DNA of 64,000 bases, from the NCBI GenBank assembly GCA_020048985.1, contig JAIFLR010000048.1:1-64000 (forward strand), given 5' to 3'. The translations under genes and the position numbers were made by a program. The stretch comes from Halobacteriovorax sp. Its GTDB lineage: Bacteria; Bdellovibrionota; Bacteriovoracia; Bacteriovoracales; Bacteriovoracaceae. Shown here in pieces: positions 34,601-42,576 of the stretch (the first letter of the stretch is position 1; each line of letters starts with the position of its first letter). The notes under the pieces were generated by a model. It saw only the letters and a list, made by a program, of their open reading frames with translations. It searched no databases and was not told the origin of the DNA.

Positions 34601-37600
34601 GCAGTGCATTTTTTAGCAGGAACAGACGTTAAGACTGTTTCTCCAAGGGATGGTAGTATTTTTCATTACGCTGGGTCACAAGGTTTAATTAAGACTGAAT
34701 TTCAATCACCAACGGATATTCTTGTTGATTCATATGACAACCTTGTTATTGTTGATAATGGCAGCAATAAAATCTATAAACTTTACCCGAAGACTAGAGA
34801 AGTAAGAGTGATTCTCGGTTCAAAAGTTCAAGTCGCAAAACTTAAAACACCATTTATGCCTTACCGCTTAGTCAGAGATCAAAAGCTAAAGAGGTTTTTT
34901 ATATTAGAAAACTCAGGGCAAATGTGGCATTGGCAAGGACCTGGTCATTCTCGAATTGATGCAATAAGCTTTGAATCTGGGCAAATGAAATCTGGAATTA
35001 CAAAAAATAAAAATTCGATTAGCGTCCTAGCCTACTCAATGGAAGTTGGGCCAATTGTTGCCCAAGGTTCGTCGATTTGGTGGAATAGAATCAATGAGAA
35101 AAAAGCAGTCGATTTAATATATCAATCTCCCGTTTTACATTTTGCGACTCTTACAAAAAAAACTGATGGGACGTTTGAAAGAGTCGATGTTGAAAAGAAT
35201 AAGATTATATTTAATGCCGCTGGTCTGATTACGGCACAAATAATGGCCGACGGTCAGACTACAAGCTACGTTTATTCAGAAGATAAACTGGTCCAAATTC
35301 TAACCCCTGCCGGAGATGGATTCACTTTAAGCTACAGCGGAGGCGGATATTTGGAGTCCATTACAGATGCTCAAGGTAGGACGACTGAGTTCGCAATAAA
35401 TTCGGCTGGCGACCTTGAACAAATTGTACTCCCTGATAATACGAATAAGTCATTCACATACAGTGCTGATCACTTGCTTACGAGTGAGAGTGATGAAGAG
35501 AGTAGAGCAACGCAATACATCTATAAACAAGGACGAATAATTAAAGAAATTTACCCTGGGAATAGAGAGCGCCCAATATCCCCAGCTATTTTTGCAGGGT
35601 TTGACCCGAGTAAAAATGCTGTAATGCCAAGAATCACTTTAGAGTCGCAGGTTTCAGAATTCACTACTCCTGAAGGTAGATCAACCAAAATGGAGGTTGA
35701 TGAATTTGGACAAGTCCATAGGCTATACGCAGCTGACGGCAGTTTTAAAATGTATTCCAGAAATGCCATTGGAATGCCGGAACTTGAAATTTCAAACGAG
35801 GGCAGAAAGTTAATAAGAAAGTTTGATTCGCTTGGCAGGGAGATTTCGCGTGTGGGTCATAATGGTTACACAACTACTGTTTATGATTCGACTTCCGGGA
35901 AAGTCTCAAGGATCTATGAAGCTTACGGCAGTTCAATGCAACTAACTTATAATTCTTTGGCACAGCCTATTTCAATTACCGATATTAGAGGGAATGTAAC
36001 AACGTTTTCTTATCATCCTAATGGGACTCTCGCATCTTCTACTAATGCCAAAAATGAAACCACAATTTTTGAAGTAGATACTGCTGGAAACGTTTCTGCT
36101 GTAGAAGATAATCTAGGTAACCGAACTGTCTACATCAGAGATGACGCAGGAAATATTCTAGAGTCGACTGATCCAAAAGGTCAGAAAACGACTATGACCA
36201 GAGACAATAAAGGTAGAGTTCAAACCGTAACCACACCTTTAAATGGAACAACAAGTTTTTCTTATACGCCTTCTGGGAAACTTGAATCATTAACGGACGC
36301 CAGGGGAAAAACTACAAGCTGGACCTATAACGAGCAGGATCTTGTTGCTACTGAAACTAATCCATTAGGTTTTGTTGAGCATTATTTTTATGATGGAGAC
36401 GGACTGATGATTCAGAAGACGCTTCGAAGTGGTGAAAATATATTTTATGAGTTTGATATAAATAAAAGACTCAAAAAAGTCACCTCACCAAACGATGTGA
36501 TTCATTGGTCCTATGACAAAGATGGCTTACCTCTTTCTGCCGCTGACAATGACTCTTCAATTTCTTGGGCCTATGATGGACTTGGCCGGGTTATCAAAGA
36601 GATTCAGTCAAATGCTCCGGCCCCATTAAAATTTTACTATGATCAATATAAGGGACTTTTACTAAGAAGAACTTTAGGTGCACAAATTTCTGAAGCTTTG
36701 GGTTATAATGAGGATGGAGCGATTTTATCCATGACTTATAAACACTACGGAGTTTCTGGATCGGTAAAAATGGGCCGAGATGAACTCGGTCGAAATATTT
36801 CTACCGAGTTTTCTCTCGGAGGCTCTGTTCTTCGCACTTTTGATGGAGCAGGAAGACTGACCGCCCTTGATACAAAAGATCGTTCGCAGGCGACTGTCGG
36901 AAATTTTCTCTTCGGTTACGACCCCAATTCCAATATCACAGCTATTGACCAAATGGTCGATGGACTTACTACTCCTAAAAACTACGTTTATGATTCAGAA
37001 AATCGCTTAACAGAAGCTCAGCACGGAGCGACTATTGAAACTTGGAATCTTGATCTGCTTGGCAACTGGACTGCTAACGGAAAAGTGTACAACAATGCAA
37101 ACCAGATGACTGAGGATCAAAATTATTTCTACAGCTACGATTTACGCGGAAATCTCACTCAGAAGTCCGCCAAAATAGGTCCTGAAGTGACAAATTTCTT
37201 CTGGGATTATTTCGACAAGCTCGTACAAGTTGAAACCCCAAGCAAAAGAGTTTCGTTTAAATACGATGCCACTGGCAGAAGAACTGAACGTCTATTTGAA
37301 GATCTTACGAATGCGACAACTAAAACAAGTCGCTGGACTTATCTTCAAGATGACCAGTGGACAGAAATGGATGAGCTAGGACAGGTTCTTGCGGTTACCC
37401 TTAATGGTGTATCGATTGATGAAGTTTTATCAATGACAGTTAAGGATTCAAATCAATCAAGTCCGGGGATTGCTCTTGGGCCGATCAAGGATCACTTGGG
37501 ATCAGTTTATGGTTGGGCGAATTCAAGAACGGGAGCTTTGATTCAGAAACAAAGTTATACAGCGTATGGTGAAACAACGATCTCAGATCCGTCTCCGCTA

Positions 37601-38011
37601 TTAAGTCAGTTGGGAGCAGTGAGAGGTTATACCAGCCGGGAATATGATGAGGCGTTGAAGCTTTATTACTATAGGGCGAGATATTATAATCCGGAGACGG
37701 GGAGATTTCTTACTGAGGATCCGATTGGTTTTGATGGAGGAGATTCAAATATTTATCGATATGTTCTTAGCAATTCGATAAAATTCACTGACCCCCAGGG
37801 GCAAAACGCCATCGATGATGCAGTCTGCGCAATAATGAAAAAAACAAATCCCAATGTAGAGTGTGGTTCTGCCGCAGAATCAATAGGTGATGCAGGTTGT
37901 AGAATGTTTCCTGAATGGTGTACTCCCAAAGGTGAACCGGAGCCAACCCCTACGCCTCCCGCAACGCCTCCCGCAACACCTCCCGAAAAAAACGAATGCG
38001 CGGAATTATAA
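31685..38011 (+). CDS. Large secreted PKD/Rhs-repeat protein with a variable C-terminal tip
   Basis: This is a 2108-residue protein. After a hydrophobic N-terminus come two PKD domains (about 119-205 and 212-300; YEWTFGDG, YEWIFPG), a carboxypeptidase-regulatory-like domain (about 399-480) and a ZU5-like domain (about 492-615). These are followed by an NHL-like propeller stretch (about 880-1110) and a long YD/RHS repeat array (about 1180-1930). The Rhs core is DHLGSVYGW ... RARYYNPETGRFLTEDPIGF (about 1934-2010). A tip of about 70 residues follows DPQG (about 2039-2108), with six Cys and a Pro-rich end. Rhs shells enclose C-terminal toxins; this tip is short and matches no toxin I know. A small membrane protein follows at 38020. 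Confidence 0.9.
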   Translation: MQVVVGWFAWLLASTGLMNGTLWQITLTSPQNGAVISQMPNDQISIIGGFYRPNNGKPPIRGSVNCNGAAGIIDLTARTWTVSGLHLNPGANAITCEYKENNDVSLAQIQVTYHGGETLPPVAGFQYSPTSGPSPLLVSFDASESYDPDGGNVISYEWTFGDGASLVTYSPVVAHAYLSVGTFEAQLQVRDDEGILSDPISYSIETYQQNLPPIAQIAASPSSGFAPLTVQFDGSQSTDEDGSISRYEWIFPGSVVVQGSTAQYVFNEAGSYNVTLTVWDNKNVPDSETFAVQVNVDDAGPLLSILPTSGASVITTTPSFVVSYSDAESSVDISTAQVWVDGVDLSSRLSASNSEAILAFSSAFPLSNGDHTITFELKDSHGNLSQLEASYNIDDGTTPIQSVIAGLVTLPDGVPLENVIVSILNGPIGEVGGSSVTDSSGKFSLPFSTGGNYLLSYTLDGYTTSIKNVTTLAGADASTDSVFLKPLDAQVTPIVASNGGVASNSTGTVSMSFPAGALGADATIVLTEAKSGKDLPFPLPELSEFTFAVDHIPANISFNEPVTVEVNNDIGLPANSEIPLGITDSALGQWVDSGRVARVSNDGAKIVYLLDNFSAFDEKSFINKKLARASASDANTSTISKDGSQTTNPVPGGPENSDCNPAVQCCPTMSGSIIKGTSCSLGTSISVPTIFRNGKAYDIVFRYNSETVKPLIAMSTINNQDHLALSTALEVTSNLKVGGITSIRAYEGNSNIKPSVMKDIISALRPNGELMKTGSYPVEHELSAAYDGEYATSPYFGGPAISTLGVSARQPTLLKEKLETRVNIQDQTLSPFGAGWMIEGFERLHEGSDGAILWENGKGLAQTFLPLGSVGTKKTEKIKGDVSDILVHEGFMWVSSCSGNEVRQMTLEGHLHKTWSIICPTRFAPTKRGGVLVVVEGGEKILRLNKNGEIIHAYTKKFGEAPIRAIVEDGALAVHFLAGTDVKTVSPRDGSIFHYAGSQGLIKTEFQSPTDILVDSYDNLVIVDNGSNKIYKLYPKTREVRVILGSKVQVAKLKTPFMPYRLVRDQKLKRFFILENSGQMWHWQGPGHSRIDAISFESGQMKSGITKNKNSISVLAYSMEVGPIVAQGSSIWWNRINEKKAVDLIYQSPVLHFATLTKKTDGTFERVDVEKNKIIFNAAGLITAQIMADGQTTSYVYSEDKLVQILTPAGDGFTLSYSGGGYLESITDAQGRTTEFAINSAGDLEQIVLPDNTNKSFTYSADHLLTSESDEESRATQYIYKQGRIIKEIYPGNRERPISPAIFAGFDPSKNAVMPRITLESQVSEFTTPEGRSTKMEVDEFGQVHRLYAADGSFKMYSRNAIGMPELEISNEGRKLIRKFDSLGREISRVGHNGYTTTVYDSTSGKVSRIYEAYGSSMQLTYNSLAQPISITDIRGNVTTFSYHPNGTLASSTNAKNETTIFEVDTAGNVSAVEDNLGNRTVYIRDDAGNILESTDPKGQKTTMTRDNKGRVQTVTTPLNGTTSFSYTPSGKLESLTDARGKTTSWTYNEQDLVATETNPLGFVEHYFYDGDGLMIQKTLRSGENIFYEFDINKRLKKVTSPNDVIHWSYDKDGLPLSAADNDSSISWAYDGLGRVIKEIQSNAPAPLKFYYDQYKGLLLRRTLGAQISEALGYNEDGAILSMTYKHYGVSGSVKMGRDELGRNISTEFSLGGSVLRTFDGAGRLTALDTKDRSQATVGNFLFGYDPNSNITAIDQMVDGLTTPKNYVYDSENRLTEAQHGATIETWNLDLLGNWTANGKVYNNANQMTEDQNYFYSYDLRGNLTQKSAKIGPEVTNFFWDYFDKLVQVETPSKRVSFKYDATGRRTERLFEDLTNATTKTSRWTYLQDDQWTEMDELGQVLAVTLNGVSIDEVLSMTVKDSNQSSPGIALGPIKDHLGSVYGWANSRTGALIQKQSYTAYGETTISDPSPLLSQLGAVRGYTSREYDEALKLYYYRARYYNPETGRFLTEDPIGFDGGDSNIYRYVLSNSIKFTDPQGQNAIDDAVCAIMKKTNPNVECGSAAESIGDAGCRMFPEWCTPKGEPEPTPTPPATPPATPPEKNECAEL

Positions 38012-38019
38012 GGTGTAGT

Positions 38020-38517
38020 ATGAAACAATTTATAGGTAGTGCTTCAAGAAAGTATATTTCTTTTTTTGAATCAAGAAAAATAGAAGTAAAGGTATCTTTT
38101 ATTTTATTTCTTGTTCTTTTCTTTGCACTTTTAGAAAATAATTCCCTCTCGGTTTTAATCTTTCAGACAAGGCACCTCATTGTATACAAGGGCGAATACT
38201 GTAAAAGATGTATTGAGATTTTAGGGAGTCTGTTTTTAGTAGTCAGTATCTATTCCCTGTCAAAGAAGTATCTTCAGTTTGAGAAGTTTTTTATATACTT
38301 TTTTATTCTAATAATTCCGAACCTCGTAATTTCGATAGTTTTAAATCTAGTGTTTATAACTTGTGTTGTCGTTTTGAATAATTTTTTAAACCTTAATATC
38401 CCTTTCCTTGAGCATTTATTTGAATTGTCAAAGGCTCTCATTTTTATATTCATTCTTCATTCTCAGTTTGTATTTATTTTTCAAGCAAATAAAGAAGAAA
38501 AAATATTACTGGATTAG
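38020..38517 (+). CDS. Small multi-pass membrane protein after the Rhs tip (candidate immunity protein)
   Basis: This 165-residue protein starts at ATG 38020, 8 bases after the Rhs stop. It has about four hydrophobic helices (around residues 20-38, 66-80, 90-125 and 140-158). Base composition is more A+T-rich than in neighbours. It sits where an Rhs immunity gene normally lies. No family is recognised, so the immunity role is inferred from position. Confidence 0.6.
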   Translation: MKQFIGSASRKYISFFESRKIEVKVSFILFLVLFFALLENNSLSVLIFQTRHLIVYKGEYCKRCIEILGSLFLVVSIYSLSKKYLQFEKFFIYFFILIIPNLVISIVLNLVFITCVVVLNNFLNLNIPFLEHLFELSKALIFIFILHSQFVFIFQANKEEKILLD

Positions 38518-38589
38518 AGAGTTACAGGAAGGATTCAATTGATTGAACACTTAAAAATAAGACCAGTAAATTTTACGTGCACAGCATGA

Positions 38590-38907
38590 TGTTTCGGGAG
38601 ATACCATGTCAGATATTATAATCCGGGGACGGGGAGATTTTTGAGTGAGGATCCGATAGGGTCCCATAGTGGTGATAACAATTTTTATAATTATGTTGGC
38701 AATAATCCGACAAATAATACGGATACTTCAGGAAATCTTCCGGTTCCGATTCTCTTCTGCCCAACTCTTGGCAGTTGTCCTGGTTCAATATTAAGATGCC
38801 TCGTTGGCTCGGGTATTTTTGTAGAACCTGATGAAGCTCAGAATTGGAGTGCTCAATGTGAGCAAGAAATTGAAGATAAGAAAAAACCAAAACAATGTAA
38901 TGAGTAG
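38590..38907 (+). pseudogene. Orphan Rhs core end plus alternative tip
   Basis: The open frame from 38590 has no good start; TTG 38641 is the first candidate. It encodes RYYNPGTGRFLSEDPIG, GDNNFYNYVGNNPTNNTDTSGN and then a new tip of about 57 residues with six Cys. Bases 38611-38640 match 37679-37708 of the full Rhs gene at 29 of 30 positions, and similarity decays after the core. This is the typical form of a displaced Rhs C-terminal cassette, left 3' of the active tip and able to be swapped in by recombination in the core. Confidence 0.75.
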
Positions 38908-39409
38908 CGATATTAAGCGAGCGTATATGAGAACTTTTTTTAGAATATTTAATTATCCTCTGAATTATAAAACTAGACAGGATCGAAATCCTGTCGGCCA
39001 GGTATGTGGATTCTTTTTCATCATTTTTGGTGTACCTCTACTTAACATTCTAATAAGGGCAATTTATAAATTTGCTTTGAATTCGGAATGGGGAGCGCCA
39101 AAACCCCAACTTAAGGAGATATTACTGCTCGACTTGTTTCTACTCTTTGAATTCCTCACCGCTTTATATTTTTTTTATACCTTGAAAAATAATTTTCTAG
39201 GCTTTTACATGAAGTTTTATCCTTCAATCAAATTTTCTGTATTCATTATAAGTCTTTTGTTTTTCTTGATTGTCTATTCTATGGAGACATATAGCGGCTA
39301 CTCTTCGCCCAATCCTGTTTTGTTGCTTACGGTCTTAGAAATGAGCACTTATTTTATTCTGTTCTTCCTTCCTTTAAAACAAGAGCTTGCTGATATGGCA
39401 TCTATCTAA
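38900..39409 (+). CDS. Small membrane protein paired with the orphan Rhs tip (candidate immunity protein)
   Basis: This 169-residue protein with about four transmembrane helices starts at ATG 38900, overlapping the stop of the orphan tip by 8 bases. An upstream in-frame ATG at 38831 lies within the tip. Position and topology parallel the membrane protein at 38020 after the active tip, but the sequences are not obviously similar. This suggests a second tip/immunity cassette. Confidence 0.55.
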   Translation: MSSDIKRAYMRTFFRIFNYPLNYKTRQDRNPVGQVCGFFFIIFGVPLLNILIRAIYKFALNSEWGAPKPQLKEILLLDLFLLFEFLTALYFFYTLKNNFLGFYMKFYPSIKFSVFIISLLFFLIVYSMETYSGYSSPNPVLLLTVLEMSTYFILFFLPLKQELADMASI

Positions 39410-39562
39410 TAGTGAAAGACATAAACGTTTCTACCATAGATGCTGGACTAAATTTGATAATTAGTCTTTCATTACTGAACTTCACGCGCGTGACTTTAAG
39501 TCCTGCTCGAAAAGTAATTTCATAAAGACTATTTTCTCCTTTTAATATTTGAGGAGAATAAT

Positions 39563-39706
39563 ATGACTGATGATTTTAGAATTGATGTTCCCTTTGAGAA
39601 GCGGCCACCTCGCTTAAAAGATCTCATTAACAATCTTGTGATGGGTGATGTCTGGGTAAGGGATACTCCATTTGGACCAGTGACAGACTCACTAAGAATT
39701 GCTTAA
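39563..39706 (+). CDS. Small protein, 47 aa
   Basis: The ORF MTDDFRIDVPFEKRPPRLKD... is preceded by a strong ribosome site (GAGGAG, 8 bases before ATG). It contains GDVWVRDTPFGPVTDS and no signal peptide or membrane helix. The family is unknown. It stands alone in the roughly 440-base stretch between the Rhs locus and the serine hydrolase. Confidence 0.5.
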   Translation: MTDDFRIDVPFEKRPPRLKDLINNLVMGDVWVRDTPFGPVTDSLRIA

Positions 39707-39848
39707 AAATTTGAGATGGAGCATAGGAATGTGTTACGTGCCATTAAGAAATGTGAGAAGGAATTAGTAATTCAGCTCAAATTTGAGCTGAATAAAAACA
39801 TAATAAAAAACAGGTGCTTGCGAGGTGCCAATGTTAAAGAGCACTACC
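39707..39848. other. Short intergenic stretch with a perfect palindrome
   Basis: No ORF is supported. It contains the 22-base perfect palindrome made of TTCAGCTCAAA and its complement at 39771-39792. There is no T-run on either side strong enough for a clear terminator; a dimeric repressor site is the other reading. Confidence 0.4.
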
Positions 39849-40991
39849 TTAAAGTGAACTTCTAAGCTCATCAATTAATACAGCAGTAGCGTCTTCCACT
39901 GCTTCTGCTGTTTTATCAAGTACAGGATCATTTCCTGTGAATTTTTCATCGCCACCCATATTTGTTACCACCATAAGTGCAGCCTTCATTTCAGGAACGA
40001 GCCACACTTTTGCGTAATTTGCCAGATTCGTTCCGTTATGAACAAAAGCAGTACCATTTGCCCAATCTCTCTTCACTTTGAACCAACCACCCGCAGTGTA
40101 ACTCATTTCACTAGTTGGGAAGATCGTTTGGAGTGGAATAAAACTTGCTGATTTAAGAAGGTTATCTTTACCATTCGCCCCATCCAGATGAGCTTGGAGA
40201 TATTTCGACCAATCGACAAGATTGCAATGAACTCTTCCGGCCGGACCCCATATAGGTGAGTTGTCAGTAAAAATTGGAGTAAGCGTGCCTAGTTTACTAA
40301 TGTGGGCGACAGGAGCTGAGGGCGTTGCTTCGTCAATATTTCCGAGGGGGCCAAATCCACAGCTATTCATTGATAATTTTGAAAAAATCTTATCAGTTAT
40401 AAGTTCTTCCCACGATCTTTTCGTAATCCGTTCTAATACATGAGCTGCAACTACGTAAGCCACGTTACTGTAGGAGTCTTTAGTATCTGGTTTAAATTCA
40501 GGACTTTTCAAAAGAAGGTGAGCACTAACAATGGACCGTTTCTCGATCACTCCTGGAGCTGATTCCATGGCCTGCTTTATTTCTTCGTATTGGGGTATTC
40601 CTCTAAACATTCCGGAACGATGTGAAAGTAACATGTCAAAAGTTACATCCTTGTAAGCTTCATGGATTACAAGTTCGGGAAAAAGCTCTGAAAGTGTTGC
40701 TTTCCATTTTAGCTTTCCCTCCTCAATAATTATTGCAGCAAGAGTTGCAGTCATTGATTTTGTAGCTGAACCTAGATGATATTTATCATTTATAGTGACC
40801 TTCGTATCTTTCCCAATCTCTCTCACGCCAGTTGCCCCGATCCTACTGATCGCACCATCTTTTAGTATCGCGCCACTTAAGGAAGGCAGGTTATATTGCA
40901 GTCTTATCTTTTCTAAACGTAAACTTAGTGCATCGTCTTGTGCCCATGAAGTAAATGATAATAAGAATAGTGGCAATAATAGGAATCGCAT
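39849..40991 (-). CDS. Secreted serine hydrolase, beta-lactamase class C / DD-peptidase family
   Basis: This 380-residue protein starts at ATG 40991, giving signal peptide MRFLLLPLFLLSFTSWAQ; the frame extends 20 codons further up but those cover the terminator of the gene above. The active-site S-x-x-K is in LGSATKSMTAT, the Y-x-N in YSNVAYV and the third motif in FVHNGTNLANY. Members of this family (PF00144) are esterases, peptidases or beta-lactamases; the substrate cannot be told. Confidence 0.88.
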   Translation of the reverse strand: MRFLLLPLFLLSFTSWAQDDALSLRLEKIRLQYNLPSLSGAILKDGAISRIGATGVREIGKDTKVTINDKYHLGSATKSMTATLAAIIIEEGKLKWKATLSELFPELVIHEAYKDVTFDMLLSHRSGMFRGIPQYEEIKQAMESAPGVIEKRSIVSAHLLLKSPEFKPDTKDSYSNVAYVVAAHVLERITKRSWEELITDKIFSKLSMNSCGFGPLGNIDEATPSAPVAHISKLGTLTPIFTDNSPIWGPAGRVHCNLVDWSKYLQAHLDGANGKDNLLKSASFIPLQTIFPTSEMSYTAGGWFKVKRDWANGTAFVHNGTNLANYAKVWLVPEMKAALMVVTNMGGDEKFTGNDPVLDKTAEAVEDATAVLIDELRSSL

Positions 40992-41019
40992 GTTTGGTGT
41001 TTTTTTCCCAGTGGTTGTA

Positions 41020-41047
41020 TAGAAAAAGGGGCCCCGAAGGACCCCCG
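41020..41047 (-). terminator. Rho-independent terminator for the 41055 gene
   Basis: On the - strand GGGGTCC-TTCG-GGGCCCC forms a strong stem with a TTCG loop and one G-T pair, followed by TTTTTC. It starts just after the 41055 stop codon and lies before the serine hydrolase start. Confidence 0.8.
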
Positions 41048-41054
41048 TCACGAA

Positions 41055-41669
41055 TTACTTAACTTCAATTACGTAAGAGTCATAACCAAGAATACCTTTT
41101 TTCTCAACATTGTAAGGTACTACAGTTTGCATCGGAGTGATGTCGTAAACAACATTCTCACCATCGTATGAACGCTGACGAGCTCTTACTGAAAATGTAT
41201 CTTCTTCAGTTCCACCAAGCGATGGAAGGTTTTTGAATTTGATTCTTACTTTATCAGATTCGTATCTTGTTACTGTACCGTAAGAGGCACAATAAGTTTC
41301 AGAGACTGAGCATGAACGGGCATAACGTTGAACAACCGGGATTCTCTGAGTTTCTGTTCTTAAGCACTGACCATTATGAGGGTTCTTGCGCGTACAAACT
41401 GTCCGAGTTGTGTAACCTGTAACTCTCTCATTATATCCGCACTGACTGCCTGAAGTGACAACAACGATTCTTGTTCCGTAGGCCTGGCAAACTTGTTGCG
41501 CCATTGGCACCTGAAACACGACTTCAACGACGCTTGGAGTTTCAGAAGTGCGAACAAGAATGGCTTCAGCATTATTCACGCTGATGTCTTTTGAGTTTAG
41601 AACTACTCTTTCCTGCGCAATAGCTGCAAGCGAAAGCGTAAGAGCGAGAAGGGCGATTAACTTTTTCAT
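41055..41669 (-). CDS. Secreted protein of a tandem paralogous pair, Cys-rich form
   Basis: This 204-residue protein has signal peptide MKKLIALLALTLSLAAIA. The mature protein shares RVV-NS at its start, FKNLPxLGGTEE and KGILGYDSYxIE at its end with the neighbour at 41697. It differs by an inserted region with eight or more cysteines (about residues 60-130). A periplasmic or surface role is likely; no family is recognised. Confidence 0.75.
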   Translation of the reverse strand: MKKLIALLALTLSLAAIAQERVVLNSKDISVNNAEAILVRTSETPSVVEVVFQVPMAQQVCQAYGTRIVVVTSGSQCGYNERVTGYTTRTVCTRKNPHNGQCLRTETQRIPVVQRYARSCSVSETYCASYGTVTRYESDKVRIKFKNLPSLGGTEEDTFSVRARQRSYDGENVVYDITPMQTVVPYNVEKKGILGYDSYVIEVK

Positions 41670-41696
41670 AAATGTCCTTTATAAGTAGCGGGGTTT

Positions 41697-42161
41697 TTAT
41701 TTCAATTCAATTGAGTAACTATCGTATCCAAGAATTCCTTTTGAGATGACGAAGTAGGGAAGAGTTGTCTTGATGGTACTAACTTCATAAACTACGTTCT
41801 CGCGGTCCAATCCTCTTTGGCGAGCAATGACCTTGAAAGTTTCTTCTTCTGTTCCCCCAAGTGCCGGTAGGTTTTTAAAACTAATTTTTAATCTGTCAGC
41901 TTCGTTAGTTGTTACTTGTTTTGTTTGAACGCATTTAGAAGTAGTACTTCTGCCTCTATGGACGCGAACGAACTTAGTGCATACAGTTCTGGTCATTGGC
42001 ACATTAAGATAGACAGTTACTTTGTCAGGAGTTTCGGCAGTTCTGACTAAAGTCGCTTCTGTGCCATTAACTAATGCTGTCTCACTATTCATCACAACTC
42101 TTTCTTGAGCGTATGAAGCAACTGAAAGTGTGAGTGACAAAATCGCTAAAAGTTTTTTCAT
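41697..42161 (-). CDS. Secreted protein of a tandem paralogous pair, short form
   Basis: This 154-residue protein starts at ATG 42161 (MKKLLAILSLTLSVASYAQ signal peptide); the 22 codons upstream in frame have no signal-like start. ERVVMNSETALVNG, FKNLPALGGTEEETFK and KGILGYDSYSIELK match the downstream paralogue, with a much smaller cysteine region (two Cys). The pair arose by duplication and is 27 bases apart. Confidence 0.75.
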   Translation of the reverse strand: MKKLLAILSLTLSVASYAQERVVMNSETALVNGTEATLVRTAETPDKVTVYLNVPMTRTVCTKFVRVHRGRSTTSKCVQTKQVTTNEADRLKISFKNLPALGGTEEETFKVIARQRGLDRENVVYEVSTIKTTLPYFVISKGILGYDSYSIELK

Positions 42162-42213
42162 AAGATATGTCTCCGTAGGTTCCGTAAATATTGTGTGCTG
42201 TAAGTAACTCAAG

Positions 42214-42242
42214 TTGACTTTTGACACCAGTGGTCATAGTAG
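42214..42242 (+). promoter_or_regulatory. Possible promoter ahead of the non-coding stretch
   Basis: TTGACT (42214-42219) and TAGTAG (42237-42242) are 17 bases apart. The -35 is close to consensus; the -10 is weak (3 of 6). It would start a transcript near 42249, at the beginning of the G+C-richer region. Confidence 0.3.
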
Positions 42243-42247
42243 AACTT

Positions 42248-42500
42248 ACAGGGTCTTACGCGCTTTTGGCCGGCGCAAATGGTCTTTGTGGCCCTTGGAC
42301 CGGAGTCCCAACGGCACTGTGGAAGGCCAATCTGCCCCCTGTTTGTAAGAAGTTGTTATGGCGGTTATCTGTAACTGCTTAGAAAAGGGCTGAGCGCGGA
42401 GTTGGCATGATTCATGCTCAATGTGATCCCGAGAGATGTAAGGGACCACTCAAGGATTGAGTGATCCAAAAATGACAAGCAGGACGTCACCTTTATATCT
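42248..42500 (+). ncRNA. Candidate structured RNA upstream of the DksA-type gene (strand uncertain)
   Basis: The 415-base gap 42162-42576 has no credible coding frame. Its centre is richer in G+C than the surroundings and holds several potential stems. These include CTTGGAC-CGGA-GTCCCAA near 42295-42312, GGCC pairs around it, and the long hairpin CACTCAA-GGA-TTGAGTG near 42450-42466. I could not match it to tmRNA, 6S, RNase P or 4.5S RNA. It could be an sRNA or a long 5' leader of the DksA-type gene. Confidence 0.3.
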
Positions 42501-42576
42501 CGCCACGGAAAGGCAGTCGGTATCATGGATTGAAACCGATCAACTTTAAGGACGAAACTCAATTAAGGAGAGCTTT

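Noticed and set aside
37679-38640. Transposon-like direct repeats flanking the first Rhs tip cassette
   Set aside because: The repeat is Rhs coding core, not a transposon end; no transposase or terminal inverted repeats are seen.
41000-41051. Longer N-terminus of the serine hydrolase (start 41051)
   Set aside because: The extra 20 codons cover a terminator hairpin, and the signal peptide begins at ATG 40991.
42246-42562. Two - strand ORFs of 65-67 codons in the non-coding stretch
   Set aside because: They lack ribosome sites and protein-like composition and overlap each other in different frames.
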